Shown one piece after another: positions 34,524-44,077 of a stretch of DNA of 64,000 nucleotides (position 1 is the first letter of the stretch; each line of letters opens with the position of its first letter). The stretch comes from Phyllobacterium myrsinacearum (GTDB lineage Bacteria > Pseudomonadota > Alphaproteobacteria > Rhizobiales > Rhizobiaceae), in assembly GCF_014138285.1 (NCBI RefSeq), contig NZ_JACGXN010000017.1, positions 1-64,000 on the forward strand. The letters run 5' to 3'. The notes beneath the pieces are model-generated. The model was given only the letters and a program-made list of their open reading frames with translations, searched no databases and was not told the origin of the DNA. Both the position numbers and the translations under genes were made by a program.

Positions 34524-36149
34524 ATGTCATTGTTGGTGGAAGCCGATCTCATATTGCACAACGGGCGCATTTGGCGCGGCTCCTCTGAAGGCATTTGCCA
34601 GGCACTTGCTGTTTGGCAAGGCAAGGTTATCGCAACCGGAACAAATGTTGATGTCCTCAACCTAAAGGGCTCTCTTACCAAGGTAATCGATCTTGGAGGG
34701 CGCTTTGCATGCCCAGGATTGGTAGACAACCATTTGCACTTGATTGCGACTGGCATGGCAATGAACGACGTTGAGGTGACATTCTCAGTCGCTCCTACCC
34801 TGGCAACATTACTGGAAAAAATTACCGCCCGGGCTGCTAGCACACAAACAGGCGCATGGGTGCAGGCTTTCGGATATGACCAGGTTAACCTAGACACCGG
34901 CGTTCATCCCACGCGCGAAGATCTGGATCGAGCCGCTCCGGATCATCCGGTCCTGTTGATGCGCGCATGTGGCCATATCACGATTGCCAATTCACGCGCC
35001 CTCGAACTCGCCGGGATCACCGAAGATACGCCTGTCCCAAGCGGCGGTGTGATCGGTAAGACAGACGGCAAACTAAATGGGCTGTTAGCGGACAACGCCC
35101 AGCACCTTCTGAAAGAGGCGCTTCCGATTGCAACAACCGAAGAACTGATCGAGGCTATCGAGCGCGGCGGACAGCATTTACTTTCCTTCGGCATAACAAG
35201 CTGCATGGATGCCGCGGTTGGTCACATCGCCGGGTTCGCGGAAATTCAAGCATATCAAATGGCGAAGATAGCCGGTCGCCTCCCCGTGCGTGTATGGCTA
35301 ACCCTATTAGGCGACCCCGGTAATTCCATCGTCGAAGATTCATGGCGAGCAGGACTTTTGTCCGGCGCCGGCGACGACATGTTGCGTGTCGGAGGCGTGA
35401 AGGTTTTCCTTGATGGATCTGCAGGTGGCCGCACCGCTTGGATGTCACAACCCTATGAGGGCGAACCGGCGAATATTGGTGTGCAGATGCTGCCGAATGA
35501 CATCGCAGATAAGGTCATAAAGGACTATCACGACCGAGGCTATCAAATGGTCTGCCACGCCATCGGCGATCAGGCAATCGAACAGCTCATTACTAGCTAT
35601 GAAAAGGCGCTCGCAGCAAATCCGGATCCGGATCGCCGCCATCGTATCGAACATTGCAGCTTCGTAAGCGCCAGCCAGAACAAGCGCATCAAGGCGGCAG
35701 GAATCCTGCCTGCACCTCAGATCGTCTCCATACACGATTTCGGCGACAGCTATATTTCTGTTGTGGGTGAGGCTCGAGCTCACGCATCAGCTCCCATCGC
35801 GACGTGGATGCGCATGGGCTTAAAGCCGTCAACCGGCTCGGACGCGCCCGTATGCTCCCCGAACCCCTTCCCCAACCTGCACGCCATGATGACCCGAAAG
35901 ACGGCCCGGGGCACGATCATGAATGTCTCGGAAGCACTGAGCCCGGAGGAGGCTCTACAGGCCTATACCGAGTTCGGCGCCTATTCTCAGAAGGAGGAAG
36001 GACAAAGGGGTCGGCTCATACAAGGACAATGGGCGGATATCGCCGTCTTCAACAATGATCTTCTTGAAGCATCCGCAGACGAAATTCTGTCGGCAACCCG
36101 GTGTGTGCTCACATTGCTTGCAGGCCGCGTCGTGCATGAGGCGCTGTGA
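34524..36149 (+). CDS. Amidohydrolase (YtcJ-like, TIM-barrel)
   Basis: 541 residues of the amidohydrolase_3/YtcJ family, metal-dependent hydrolases often acting on amide bonds of N-formyl or N-acyl compounds. Metal ligands: the HxH in CPGLVDNHLHLIATG, later H in YQMVCHAIGDQAIE and RIEHCSFVS, and the acid in STGSDAPVCSPNP. GGGAGG lies 7 bases before ATG 34524. Its stop overlaps the frame leading into a solute-binding protein gene, so it is the first gene of a six-gene amidohydrolase-Dpp-type operon. Probably hydrolyses the imported compound. Confidence 0.88.
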   Translation: MSLLVEADLILHNGRIWRGSSEGICQALAVWQGKVIATGTNVDVLNLKGSLTKVIDLGGRFACPGLVDNHLHLIATGMAMNDVEVTFSVAPTLATLLEKITARAASTQTGAWVQAFGYDQVNLDTGVHPTREDLDRAAPDHPVLLMRACGHITIANSRALELAGITEDTPVPSGGVIGKTDGKLNGLLADNAQHLLKEALPIATTEELIEAIERGGQHLLSFGITSCMDAAVGHIAGFAEIQAYQMAKIAGRLPVRVWLTLLGDPGNSIVEDSWRAGLLSGAGDDMLRVGGVKVFLDGSAGGRTAWMSQPYEGEPANIGVQMLPNDIADKVIKDYHDRGYQMVCHAIGDQAIEQLITSYEKALAANPDPDRRHRIEHCSFVSASQNKRIKAAGILPAPQIVSIHDFGDSYISVVGEARAHASAPIATWMRMGLKPSTGSDAPVCSPNPFPNLHAMMTRKTARGTIMNVSEALSPEEALQAYTEFGAYSQKEEGQRGRLIQGQWADIAVFNNDLLEASADEILSATRCVLTLLAGRVVHEAL

Positions 36150-36205
36150 AAGCGGGCATACGAATTGAAACGATGCCGCTAACGGCACGAGAGGGAGAAC
36201 ATAAA

Positions 36206-37798
36206 ATGCTGAAGACAATTACGACCACCGCCATATTGAGCCTCGGGATGGCCACGACCGTTCTGGCTTCCGGTGAGCATTATGGCGGGACGCTCATTTT
36301 CACTGCGCCTTATGGTTCGAACTTTGCCACACTCGACGAACAGGCGAGCCCCAACACCCAGGAAGAGCTCATTGCACAAGCAATCCATCGCGCACTCTAC
36401 AGCTGGGACTCGACCCAGAACAAACCGGTTCTGGAGTTGGCAGCATCTGAGGACGTGTCGTCAGACGGCAATGTTCACACTTATCACCTCAGGAAGAATG
36501 CCATTTTCCACAACGGCAAACCCCTGACTGCCGATGACATCGTCTACAGCTACAAACGCATTGCCAATCCCAAAAACGCCTTCCCCGGTGCCAGCTACAT
36601 TGCAGTGATTCAGGGCGCTAACGAATATATTGCAGGCAAATCACCCGACATTTCCGGTCTGAAAAAAATCGACGAAAACACGCTTGAAATCACCTACACC
36701 GGACCGATCGACCCCGGCTTTTCTTTGATGCAAAACACGACAGCAATTTATCCGTCGAACGTGAAGGATGAATCCAGCTTCGCCACCCATCCCGTCGGAC
36801 TGGGTCCATTTGTCTTCAAGGCGCATGTGCCTGGCTCTCAGGTGGTGGTCGAGAAATTCGACAAGTATTACAAAGAAGGCAAGCCTTATCTTGACCACAT
36901 CAATATCGTCCTCATGGCAGAAGACGCAACGCGTGATGTTGCCTTTCGAAACAAGGAAATCGATGTTTCGATCCTTGGCCCGACGCACTACGAAATCTAC
37001 CAAAAAGACCCGGCGCTGAAAGATCACCTTCTTGAAGTCGCCGAAGTCTACACGCGCGGCATCGGCCTTAATCCAGCTTTGAAGCCATTCCAGGATAAGC
37101 GCGTGCGCCAGGCGATAAATTATGCAATTAACACGCCGCTGATCGTGCAACGACTGATCAAGAATAAGGCCTACCCCGCAACCGGGTGGTTGCCACTCTC
37201 ATCTCCGGCCTTCGACAAGAACAAAGCGCCGTACGCATTCGATCCAGCAAAGGCAAAGGCTCTTCTCACCGAAGCCGGTTATCCTGACGGCTTTGAGTTT
37301 GAGGTCACAGCCAGCCCAAATGAAAGTTGGGGCGTTCCCATCGTCGAAGCGATTCTGCCGATGCTGAAAAAAGTCGGGATCACCGTCAAACCGAAACCGG
37401 TCGAAAGCACAGTACTGGGCGATCAGGTAACAACGAACAATTTCCAGTCGTTCCTATGGTCCATCCCGTCAGGACCGGATCCACTGAGCGCAATGCGATG
37501 CTTCTATTCGAAGACGCCGCAGTCCGCCTGCAACTTTACCAGCTATGCCAGCTCCGAGTTCGACAAGCTTTTTGAAGCTGCCGAGCAAGAGCGTGATCCG
37601 AGCAAGCAAAGCGATCTGCTGCGAGAAGCCAATAACCTCGTGCAAGACGACGCGCCCTACTGGTTTTTCAATTATAACAAGGCGGTAATGGCCTATCAGC
37701 CATGGGTTCATGGGCTCGTCCCGGACGCAAACGAGTTGGCAATACAACCTTACGACCAAATCTGGATCGACGAGATTGCTCCGGCATCGCGCAAGTGA
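36206..37798 (+). CDS. Peptide/amine-type ABC solute-binding protein (DppA/OppA family)
   Basis: 530 residues, signal peptide (TTTAILSLGMATTVLAS) and the SBP_bac_5 fold: EDVSSDGNVHTYHLRKNAIF, HNGKPLTADDIVYSYKRIAN, ATRDVAFRNKEIDVSIL, then VRQAINYAINTPLIVQRLIK and TEAGYPDGFEFEVTA. Binds oligopeptides, dipeptides or other amides in the periplasm and delivers them to the DppBCDF proteins encoded next. GAGAGGGAGA precedes ATG 36206. Specificity cannot be read from sequence; the neighbouring amidohydrolase suggests an amide-bearing compound. Confidence 0.92.
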   Translation: MLKTITTTAILSLGMATTVLASGEHYGGTLIFTAPYGSNFATLDEQASPNTQEELIAQAIHRALYSWDSTQNKPVLELAASEDVSSDGNVHTYHLRKNAIFHNGKPLTADDIVYSYKRIANPKNAFPGASYIAVIQGANEYIAGKSPDISGLKKIDENTLEITYTGPIDPGFSLMQNTTAIYPSNVKDESSFATHPVGLGPFVFKAHVPGSQVVVEKFDKYYKEGKPYLDHINIVLMAEDATRDVAFRNKEIDVSILGPTHYEIYQKDPALKDHLLEVAEVYTRGIGLNPALKPFQDKRVRQAINYAINTPLIVQRLIKNKAYPATGWLPLSSPAFDKNKAPYAFDPAKAKALLTEAGYPDGFEFEVTASPNESWGVPIVEAILPMLKKVGITVKPKPVESTVLGDQVTTNNFQSFLWSIPSGPDPLSAMRCFYSKTPQSACNFTSYASSEFDKLFEAAEQERDPSKQSDLLREANNLVQDDAPYWFFNYNKAVMAYQPWVHGLVPDANELAIQPYDQIWIDEIAPASRK

Positions 37799-37870
37799 AT
37801 ATCGAGAGAGATTGGCGGAACTGCCCCTTCTCGATTGTCACTACCGATCAGCCGCTAACTGGATCCGCTC

Positions 37871-38806
37871 ATGTTTATTTTCACAATACGCCGCGTTCTG
37901 CAAACCATACCGACCGTGATCGTCGCAGCGCTGATCATATTCGTGATTTTCTCAGTCGTGCCAGGAACTTTCGCGACAAGTCTTCTGGCTGATGGAAAGC
38001 GTGCTGCCGATCCTCAACTTATTGCGCGCCTTAACGAAGAACTTGGACTGAACAAACCACTTGTTGAGCGGTTCGCGACCTATATCACCAACCTCGCACA
38101 TTTCAATCTCGGCACCAGCTTTCGGACCCGGCAGCCAGTGATCAATCTCATTACTGATCGCATCTGGGCATCCTTCATACTCGCATCGGCAGCAATGATG
38201 TTCGCTCTCATCGTTGCTCTGCCTCTGGGCTTCATTGCCGCCCTGAGGCCGGGCTCGATAGTGGATACCGCGACGATGATCGGTGCGGTCTCTGGCCTGT
38301 CCGTTCCGGAGTTTTGGCTGGGACTCGTACTGATGTATATCTTCGCCCTCCAGCTCAATTGGTTACCCAGCTTCGGCTATGGCGACGGGTCGTTCCAGAA
38401 CCTCATCCTGCCTGCAATCACGCTGGGTGTCGCGCCGATGGCTCTTCTCGCTCGCACAACGCGCGCAGGTGTTCTCGACGTACTCCACTCAGATTTTATC
38501 CGCACTGCTCACGCCAAGGGCATGAGTGACGTCAAGGTCATGCGATGGCACGTGGCACGCAATGCGCTCGTGCTGATCATTACCACTGTCGGTTTGCAAT
38601 TCGGATCGCTCGTCGGCCAGGCCGTCATTATCGAAAAGCTCTTCGCTTGGCCAGGCATAGGTTCGCTGCTCGTAGACAGCGTCGCAATCCGCGACATTCC
38701 TGTGGTTCAGGGCACGATCCTCGTCATAGTGCTCTGGTTCCTCGCCATCAACACGGCAGTCGATCTCATTTACGCGGCGATCGATCCTCGTATCAAGCAG
38801 GGGTAA
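37871..38806 (+). CDS. ABC permease, DppB family
   Basis: 311 residues with six membrane helices of the DppB type: periplasmic loop GLNKPLVERFATYITNLAHF NLG and the EAA loop TRAGVLDVLHSDFIRTAHAK (binding the ATPase). Pairs with the following DppC permease, 5 bases downstream. Inner membrane. Confidence 0.93.
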   Translation: MFIFTIRRVLQTIPTVIVAALIIFVIFSVVPGTFATSLLADGKRAADPQLIARLNEELGLNKPLVERFATYITNLAHFNLGTSFRTRQPVINLITDRIWASFILASAAMMFALIVALPLGFIAALRPGSIVDTATMIGAVSGLSVPEFWLGLVLMYIFALQLNWLPSFGYGDGSFQNLILPAITLGVAPMALLARTTRAGVLDVLHSDFIRTAHAKGMSDVKVMRWHVARNALVLIITTVGLQFGSLVGQAVIIEKLFAWPGIGSLLVDSVAIRDIPVVQGTILVIVLWFLAINTAVDLIYAAIDPRIKQG

Positions 38807-38811
38807 CGGCA

Positions 38812-39633
38812 ATGCGTTTTGGATTTAATTTCTGGCTCGGTGCGACCCTGACCGCACTGGTAATCTTTGCCGGCATCCTTGCTCCATGGATTGCTCCTTT
38901 CGATCCGGTCTTCAATGCGGATTTGATGAATTCTGAACTACCTCCCGACGCAACATTCTGGTTCGGCACAGACGCACAGGGCCGGGATGTATTGACCCGC
39001 ACGCTTTACGGCGCACAGATTTCATTGACCGTTGGTATCGTCTCACAACTCATCAATTCCCTCATCGGCGTTACACTCGGTATGACTGGTGGCTACTGGG
39101 GTGGCTGGTGGGACGATCTGGTCAGCGGTCTTACCAACGTGATGCTCGCGATCCCATCGTTGATCTTCGCGCTTGCCGTTTTAGCTGTGCTGGGCCCAGG
39201 TCTCCCGTCGCTCCTGATCGCGCTCGGCCTGACCAATTGGAGTTGGACATGCCGGGTGGCGCGTTCATCGACCCTCTCCCTCAAATCGCAAGGGTATGTC
39301 CAAGCCGCGAAAATTCTCGGCTATGGAGATATGCGCATCATGTTTACGCAAATCCTCCCAAATATGATGGGTCCTATTCTCGTCATGGCGACGTTGGGGA
39401 TGGGATCTGCGGTTCTCTCCGAGGCCGCGCTCTCTTTCATCGGACTTGGAATTCAGCCTCCTTCTCCAAGCTGGGGTTCCATGCTGACGGATGCCCGTCA
39501 GCTTATCCAGCTCGCGCCCTGGATCGCCGTTTTTCCGGGCCTTGCAATCTTCCTGACCGTGCTTGGCTTCAATCTCCTCGGCGATGGCCTACGTGACAGC
39601 CTCGATCCGCACATGAGGACGCGCAAACCATGA
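38812..39633 (+). CDS. ABC permease, DppC family
   Basis: 273 residues. N-terminal cytosolic/membrane part, then the family's FGTDAQGRDVLTRTLYGAQI motif, and the EAA loop SLKSQGYVQAAKILGYGDMR. Starts ATG 38812, five bases after the DppB stop; the stop overlaps the first ATPase gene by ATGA. Forms the translocation pore with the DppB protein. Confidence 0.92.
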   Translation: MRFGFNFWLGATLTALVIFAGILAPWIAPFDPVFNADLMNSELPPDATFWFGTDAQGRDVLTRTLYGAQISLTVGIVSQLINSLIGVTLGMTGGYWGGWWDDLVSGLTNVMLAIPSLIFALAVLAVLGPGLPSLLIALGLTNWSWTCRVARSSTLSLKSQGYVQAAKILGYGDMRIMFTQILPNMMGPILVMATLGMGSAVLSEAALSFIGLGIQPPSPSWGSMLTDARQLIQLAPWIAVFPGLAIFLTVLGFNLLGDGLRDSLDPHMRTRKP

Positions 39634-40538
39634 CCCAGCCACTTCTCGACATCAGGAATCTTCACCTTGGGCTCAGGCTCGGGCGAGACCTTCATCCGCT
39701 GCTTAACGACATTTCATTCCAAATCATGCCTGGCGAAGCTTACGGCTTGGTCGGTGAGTCCGGTTCGGGCAAATCAATAACCTCGCTTGCTGTGATGGGT
39801 CTTTTGCGAAAACCACTGTCAGTCTCCGGCGGCGAAATCATTTTCAAGGACAGAAACTTGCTGACCTTGCCAAAGCGTGAAATGCGACGCCTGCGAGGAA
39901 AGAATGTCGCAATGATCTTCCAGGAACCCATGACGGCGCTCAATCCACTATCGACCGTTGGACGCCAGATTGCCGAAATGTTTATCCTGCACCAGGGGAA
40001 AAATTGGCGCGAAGCACGACGGCTAGCAGTCGACTCACTTGCAAGGGTTCGCGTACCTAACCCCGAACGCCGCGTGAACGACTACCCACACCAGATGTCC
40101 GGGGGCTTGCGTCAACGCGTCATGATCGCGATCGCGCTGGCCTGCGATCCTGACCTTCTCATCGCTGACGAACCGACGACGGCGCTCGATGTAACAGTTC
40201 AGGCAGAGGTGCTGAAGCTCATCAAGGATTTGTGTGCCGAGCGCCAGACTGCCGTTTTATTTATCAGTCATGATCTTGGGGTAATCGCTGCCGTATGCCA
40301 GCGGGTTGGTGTCATGTATGCGGGGTGCCTGGTTGAAGAAAATAGTACAGACCGCCTGTTTTCCGACCCTCAGCATCCCTACACCCGAGGTCTGCTGGGC
40401 GCGCTCCCTCGACTGGGAGGTCGCCTTGAAAACGGACGTCAGCGATTGGTCGATATCGACAGCATCATCACTGATCGATCGATTCTGACGAAAACGCGTT
40501 GCATTGCTCCACGCATCAAAGAAGGGAGCACACCATGA
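39630..40538 (+). CDS. ABC ATPase, DppD family
   Basis: 302 residues. Walker A GLVGESGSGKSITSLAVMGL, Q-loop IFQEPMTALNP, signature MSGGLRQRVMIAIALACDPD, Walker B LLIADEPTTALDVTVQAEVL, H-loop FISHDLGV. The C-terminal oligopeptide-ABC extension is short and lacks the usual Pro- and Cys-rich block (only RCIAPR remains), about 20-25 residues fewer than typical DppD. It still shows all nucleotide-binding motifs. The last codons overlap the partner ATPase start. Confidence 0.92.
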   Translation: MTQPLLDIRNLHLGLRLGRDLHPLLNDISFQIMPGEAYGLVGESGSGKSITSLAVMGLLRKPLSVSGGEIIFKDRNLLTLPKREMRRLRGKNVAMIFQEPMTALNPLSTVGRQIAEMFILHQGKNWREARRLAVDSLARVRVPNPERRVNDYPHQMSGGLRQRVMIAIALACDPDLLIADEPTTALDVTVQAEVLKLIKDLCAERQTAVLFISHDLGVIAAVCQRVGVMYAGCLVEENSTDRLFSDPQHPYTRGLLGALPRLGGRLENGRQRLVDIDSIITDRSILTKTRCIAPRIKEGSTP

Positions 40539-41494
40539 CAGCTCCTATTCTACGTGTGGAAGACCTGCATGTTCGCTTTTCAATGAGCGGCGGAAGCCTA
40601 TTCGGCAGCAGCCGGCATATGCTTCACGCTGTCAACGGAGTGACCTTCTCACTTGCCAAGGGTGAGTGCCTGTCTATTGTCGGCGAGTCAGGGTGCGGCA
40701 AGACCACAACGGCTCTCACCATCCTTGGCTTGCAACAGCCAACGGAAGGAACAATCTCATATCGCGGCCAACCCTTCACCGGGCCGAATGCACCGACACG
40801 CATGCAGCGAGCAAAGGCGGTGCAAATGGTATTCCAGGACCCATATGCCTCTTTGAACCCGCGGCAGACAGTACGTAAATCGCTTTCGGCACCGCTACGC
40901 CTTCATGGGATTACAGCAGCATCCGAAATCGAAGCCAGAATTGAAGTGATGCTCAAAAATGTCGGTCTTACACCTGAACAGGCGAACAGATATCCGCATG
41001 AGTTTTCTGGTGGACAGCGCCAACGCATTGGCATCGCGCGCGCACTCATCCTCGAACCGGAAATCGTTGTTCTCGATGAGCCGGTGTCCGCACTTGACCT
41101 ATCCATACGAGCCCAGATCATCAATCTGCTATTAGATCTCAAGGAACAGCTTAGCCTCTCATATCTGATGATCAGCCATGATCTGAGCGTCGTGGAGCAT
41201 ATGAGCGACCGGGTGCTCGTAATGTATTTCGGCGAAGTTGTGGAATCTGGAGGTTGGCAGCAAATATTTCAAACGCCAGCGCATCCTTATACGCGCCGAT
41301 TGATCGCAGCCATCCCCAACGTTGACGATCGGATATCTACACCGCCAAACCCCAAATCCCGGGATTTGATAGTGCTGAAAAATGCCGAATTTGGTACAGA
41401 CACTAGGGTTACCCCGGATGTCTTCCGCCCCCCATCGCAATCGAAACTGATCGAAATAGCCGAACAACACTGGGTGAGGATTTCAAGTGTATGA
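40535..41494 (+). CDS. ABC ATPase, DppF family
   Basis: 319 residues. Walker A SIVGESGCGKTTTALTILGL, Q-loop MVFQDPYASLNPR, signature FSGGQRQRIGIARALILEPE, Walker B IVVLDEPVSALDLSIRAQII, H-loop MISHDLSVVEHM. ATGA overlap with the DppD gene supports ATG 40535. Last gene of the importer operon. The C-terminus is slightly short and lacks the Cys block, as in its partner. Confidence 0.93.
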   Translation: MTAPILRVEDLHVRFSMSGGSLFGSSRHMLHAVNGVTFSLAKGECLSIVGESGCGKTTTALTILGLQQPTEGTISYRGQPFTGPNAPTRMQRAKAVQMVFQDPYASLNPRQTVRKSLSAPLRLHGITAASEIEARIEVMLKNVGLTPEQANRYPHEFSGGQRQRIGIARALILEPEIVVLDEPVSALDLSIRAQIINLLLDLKEQLSLSYLMISHDLSVVEHMSDRVLVMYFGEVVESGGWQQIFQTPAHPYTRRLIAAIPNVDDRISTPPNPKSRDLIVLKNAEFGTDTRVTPDVFRPPSQSKLIEIAEQHWVRISSV

Positions 41495-41595
41495 GGGTGA
41501 CTTAAAGCGGAAGTAGCCGAGCACCAAAGCAATCCTCATACCAATAAATAAAGGCTCACTTTCGAGAAATTTTATCTGAGTACAAGGAGAATAAG

Positions 41596-41925
41596 ATGAG
41601 AAATGTTGCGCGAAGCCTTGGAATTTCATTGGTCTTGCTATCGATAACCGGGCAAGCGAGTGAAGCGGCAGACTGCCATGCCCTGGTTCGACAGTCCATT
41701 ACCGACGACATGAGCAACGTTTGGCAAAAAGGACAGAAACTACCGTTGGACATTGCCAGAAAAGGACCTGACGGCTGGCTCTACTGTACGCACGGCGGAA
41801 GCTGTATCCCGCGCGATATGAATGGAACAGAGGCTGTCCATCTCATCGATTGTAAAGTTGGCGTTGCAATCGGCGAGGGAGATTATCGGCTCGAACAAAC
41901 ATCGAAGGGCCATAAAAAGAGCTGA
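41596..41925 (+). CDS. Small exported Cys protein, unknown
   Basis: 109 residues with a signal peptide (RSLGISLVLLSITGQASEA) and four cysteines in the mature part (DCHAL, YCTHGG, SCIPR, DCKVG), probably two disulfides. No family recognised. AGGAGA sits before ATG 41596. The 100-base gap from the DppF gene makes a shared transcript possible. Periplasmic or secreted. Confidence 0.65.
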   Translation: MRNVARSLGISLVLLSITGQASEAADCHALVRQSITDDMSNVWQKGQKLPLDIARKGPDGWLYCTHGGSCIPRDMNGTEAVHLIDCKVGVAIGEGDYRLEQTSKGHKKS

Positions 41926-42140
41926 TTATAAAACGTGGGTTTACTCTCACAGCCACTTTCTATTGATTCGCAGCACGCATTGAACGGCTTTTCCATCTGT
42001 TGGTGATCCACTCCTGTGAAGTTAAGCATCATAGAACACATGGGTTTCTATTTCTCCATATGGTCGGAGCGAAATGAAAAAGTGGATCAAATTGGGATGA
42101 AATTCAACACTCAACGATCCACCACTGGATCAGCCTTGTC

Positions 42141-42563
42141 TTATCCGGGCACACCATCTGACCGCTGCATCATAATTTCAAAACGCTGTTGTAGCTTGGT
42201 GTCTTCGAATGTCATTCGCACCATACCAAGCGCGTAGGACATCGTCGCGCTGAATGGCACCCATGACTGCAGATGATCTAGCAGCTCCTTGGACATCATA
42301 TTTTCAAGTGGGCCCGCTCCCAATTGACCAAGTGCCAGGGCATGATCGGGAAGCCGTGCTTGGGATATTATGGCAAGGACCCGCTTCAGGACCAAGTCCT
42401 GCGGTTCGTTAAGAAGGTCCGTCGACCAATGCCATTTTTTTGGATCTGCCAGATACGTTTCGACATATGTCTGAGCTGTTACGAATGGCTCGCCAATTGA
42501 AAGCGTATCCGGCACCCAAGACAGGTCGGTCTTGATCGAAAGAGGGGTAAAGGTGTTATCCAT
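42141..42563 (-). CDS. DUF6869-like protein
   Basis: 140 residues, cytosolic. The block LALGQLGAGPLENMMSKELL resembles the DUF6869 signature (LGxGPLExLL). Rest is helical and without known catalytic motifs. ATG 42563 chosen as the start. The role of the family is unknown. It stands alone between the small Cys protein and the flavin monooxygenase gene. Confidence 0.55.
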   Translation of the reverse strand: MDNTFTPLSIKTDLSWVPDTLSIGEPFVTAQTYVETYLADPKKWHWSTDLLNEPQDLVLKRVLAIISQARLPDHALALGQLGAGPLENMMSKELLDHLQSWVPFSATMSYALGMVRMTFEDTKLQQRFEIMMQRSDGVPG

Positions 42564-42857
42564 AGTGAAATCCAAGACTCAACATCCAGTTGAATTCTGC
42601 CAGTCCGGAATCGGTCAGGCACACCCAAGTGATAAGATAACAAACATTTGGTATGCCCGAGCACCGGGAATGCTGTTGCAACAAGTGCTTTTCTTTCAAT
42701 AAGTCCTTGACGATCAGAACCCAGTCAAAATCACGCAACGGGATTTACGGAGCGTATCGGCAATCTAATAGGAAAAAACTTAAATCTATCAGTCTACTTT
42801 CGCCCATTCACGAGGCCTTTGGCACTTTCCAAAGTCATTTTGCTCATATGCAGTTCT
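42564..42857. other. Intergenic stretch with the second 20-mer repeat
   Basis: About 290 bases. Holds the exact 20-base repeat at 42728-42747. No supported gene. Confidence 0.45.
42728..42747 (+). repeat. 20-bp exact direct repeat, copy 2
   Basis: Identical to 27264-27283 and in the same orientation, 15.5 kb apart. Flanks unrelated. Possibly remnant ends of the same lost mobile element. Confidence 0.6.
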
Positions 42858-43991
42858 TTATTCGACCGGCTGGTTATCCGTGAAAAAATCAACGAGGCTG
42901 TAAGGAGCATTGCTGCCAAATAATAGTGCGTTAATCTGCATTGCCTCTGCAGCTTCAGATGCGCTGCGAGGAAACAAGTCCGTTTCATAGGCCAGAAGCG
43001 CTGCTTCAACGTTCCCGGGGTTGGCAACAATGGCTCTCGCGAGTTCAGAGCCATCATACATCGCAAGGTTTGCCCCCTCCCCGGACGGTATCATCAGGTG
43101 TGCTGCATCACCGAGCAGTGTCACCCCGGGTACGCGATCCCATCTGTGTTCGATCGGGAGTGAATGGATAGGACGAAGCACAGGGGCGGTCTCAGCGTCG
43201 GTGATCAGCGCTGTCAGCTCTGGGGCCCAGCCTTCAAATTCCTTGGCAACGCAGGCCAAGGCAGTCGCCGGATCGGCGAAGTTGATATGGCCAAACCAGT
43301 CTTCGGGCTTGTTTAACGCCACGTATGTGTGCAGCACTCCGTCGGGCTCCCGATGCGCCTGGATGCCTTTGCCCGGCGCCAGTGCAAACAGCGCGCCACC
43401 GCCAACTGCTTCCGCGCTTGCCTTGTGCCGATTGTCGCTGTCAAACAGGTACGTCTCAATGAATGACGTGCCAACATATTCTGGCTTGTCGGGGGAAAGT
43501 AGCGGACGAACTTTCGACCAAGCACCGTCCGCGCCCACCAGAAGATCCGTAGTCACCGTGGAACCGTCAGCAAAGGCCACCATGTGCCGTCCATCGCCGA
43601 GTGGGGTCACGGCTGTGACTTTATGGTTCCAGCGAATCCGATCGGCAGGAAGTGAGCCAAGCAGTATCCTGCGAAGCTCTCCCCGATTTACTTCGGGTCG
43701 GCTGAGTGTACCGTCGTCGGGTTTATCAAGCAGGACATTGCCTTCCTTGTCGAGCACTCGCGACGCCTGGCCTCCCGGGTGAATGAGTTCGAGAAAATCT
43801 TCAAATAGTCCCGCCGCCTTGAGTGCGAGTTGCCCATTACGTTCGTGGATATCAAGCATTCCTCCCTGCGCGCGTGCGTCTGCCGAGGCTTCCGCTTCAT
43901 AGATTATCGCCTCAATGCCGTGAACATGGAGGACACGGGCTAAAGTCAGACCGCCAAGCCCCGCTCCAATAATTGCAACTGATATCGTCAT
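42858..43991 (-). CDS. TetX-like FAD-dependent monooxygenase
   Basis: 377-residue flavoprotein monooxygenase of the TetX-like group. FAD motif VAIIGAGLGGLTLARVLHVH (GxGxxG), EAIIYEAEASADARAQGGML, DIHERNGQLALKAAG (as in TetX DLHKGSGQEAMKKAG), the region EVNRGELRRILLGSL and the second FAD motif GVTLLGDAAHLMIPSGEGAN. TetX hydroxylates and inactivates tetracyclines; many relatives attack other aromatics, so resistance is only one possibility. Divergent from a TetR regulator with two operators between them, so probably inducible. Confidence 0.9.
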   Translation of the reverse strand: MTISVAIIGAGLGGLTLARVLHVHGIEAIIYEAEASADARAQGGMLDIHERNGQLALKAAGLFEDFLELIHPGGQASRVLDKEGNVLLDKPDDGTLSRPEVNRGELRRILLGSLPADRIRWNHKVTAVTPLGDGRHMVAFADGSTVTTDLLVGADGAWSKVRPLLSPDKPEYVGTSFIETYLFDSDNRHKASAEAVGGGALFALAPGKGIQAHREPDGVLHTYVALNKPEDWFGHINFADPATALACVAKEFEGWAPELTALITDAETAPVLRPIHSLPIEHRWDRVPGVTLLGDAAHLMIPSGEGANLAMYDGSELARAIVANPGNVEAALLAYETDLFPRSASEAAEAMQINALLFGSNAPYSLVDFFTDNQPVE

Positions 43992-44040
43992 CCTAATTCC
44001 TTCGTGTTGTAAAATTCTGTCAGAAACTCTGAATTAATAA

Positions 44041-44074
44041 TGGAATGTCATTCCATACTTGGAACGTCATTCCA
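44041..44074. promoter_or_regulatory. Tandem TetR operators between monooxygenase and regulator
   Basis: TGGAATGTCATTCCA (44041-44055, perfect 7-base arms) and TGGAACGTCATTCCA (44060-44074, one mismatch). Centres are 19 bases apart. They lie between the two divergent starts and touch the presumed TetR start. Strong candidate for autorepression plus monooxygenase repression; binding not shown. Confidence 0.8.
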
Positions 44075-44077
44075 TTT

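Noticed and set aside
43021-43782. 253-residue Ser-rich frame antisense to the monooxygenase
   Set aside because: Composition artefact of the sense gene; sense strand carries clear FAD motifs.
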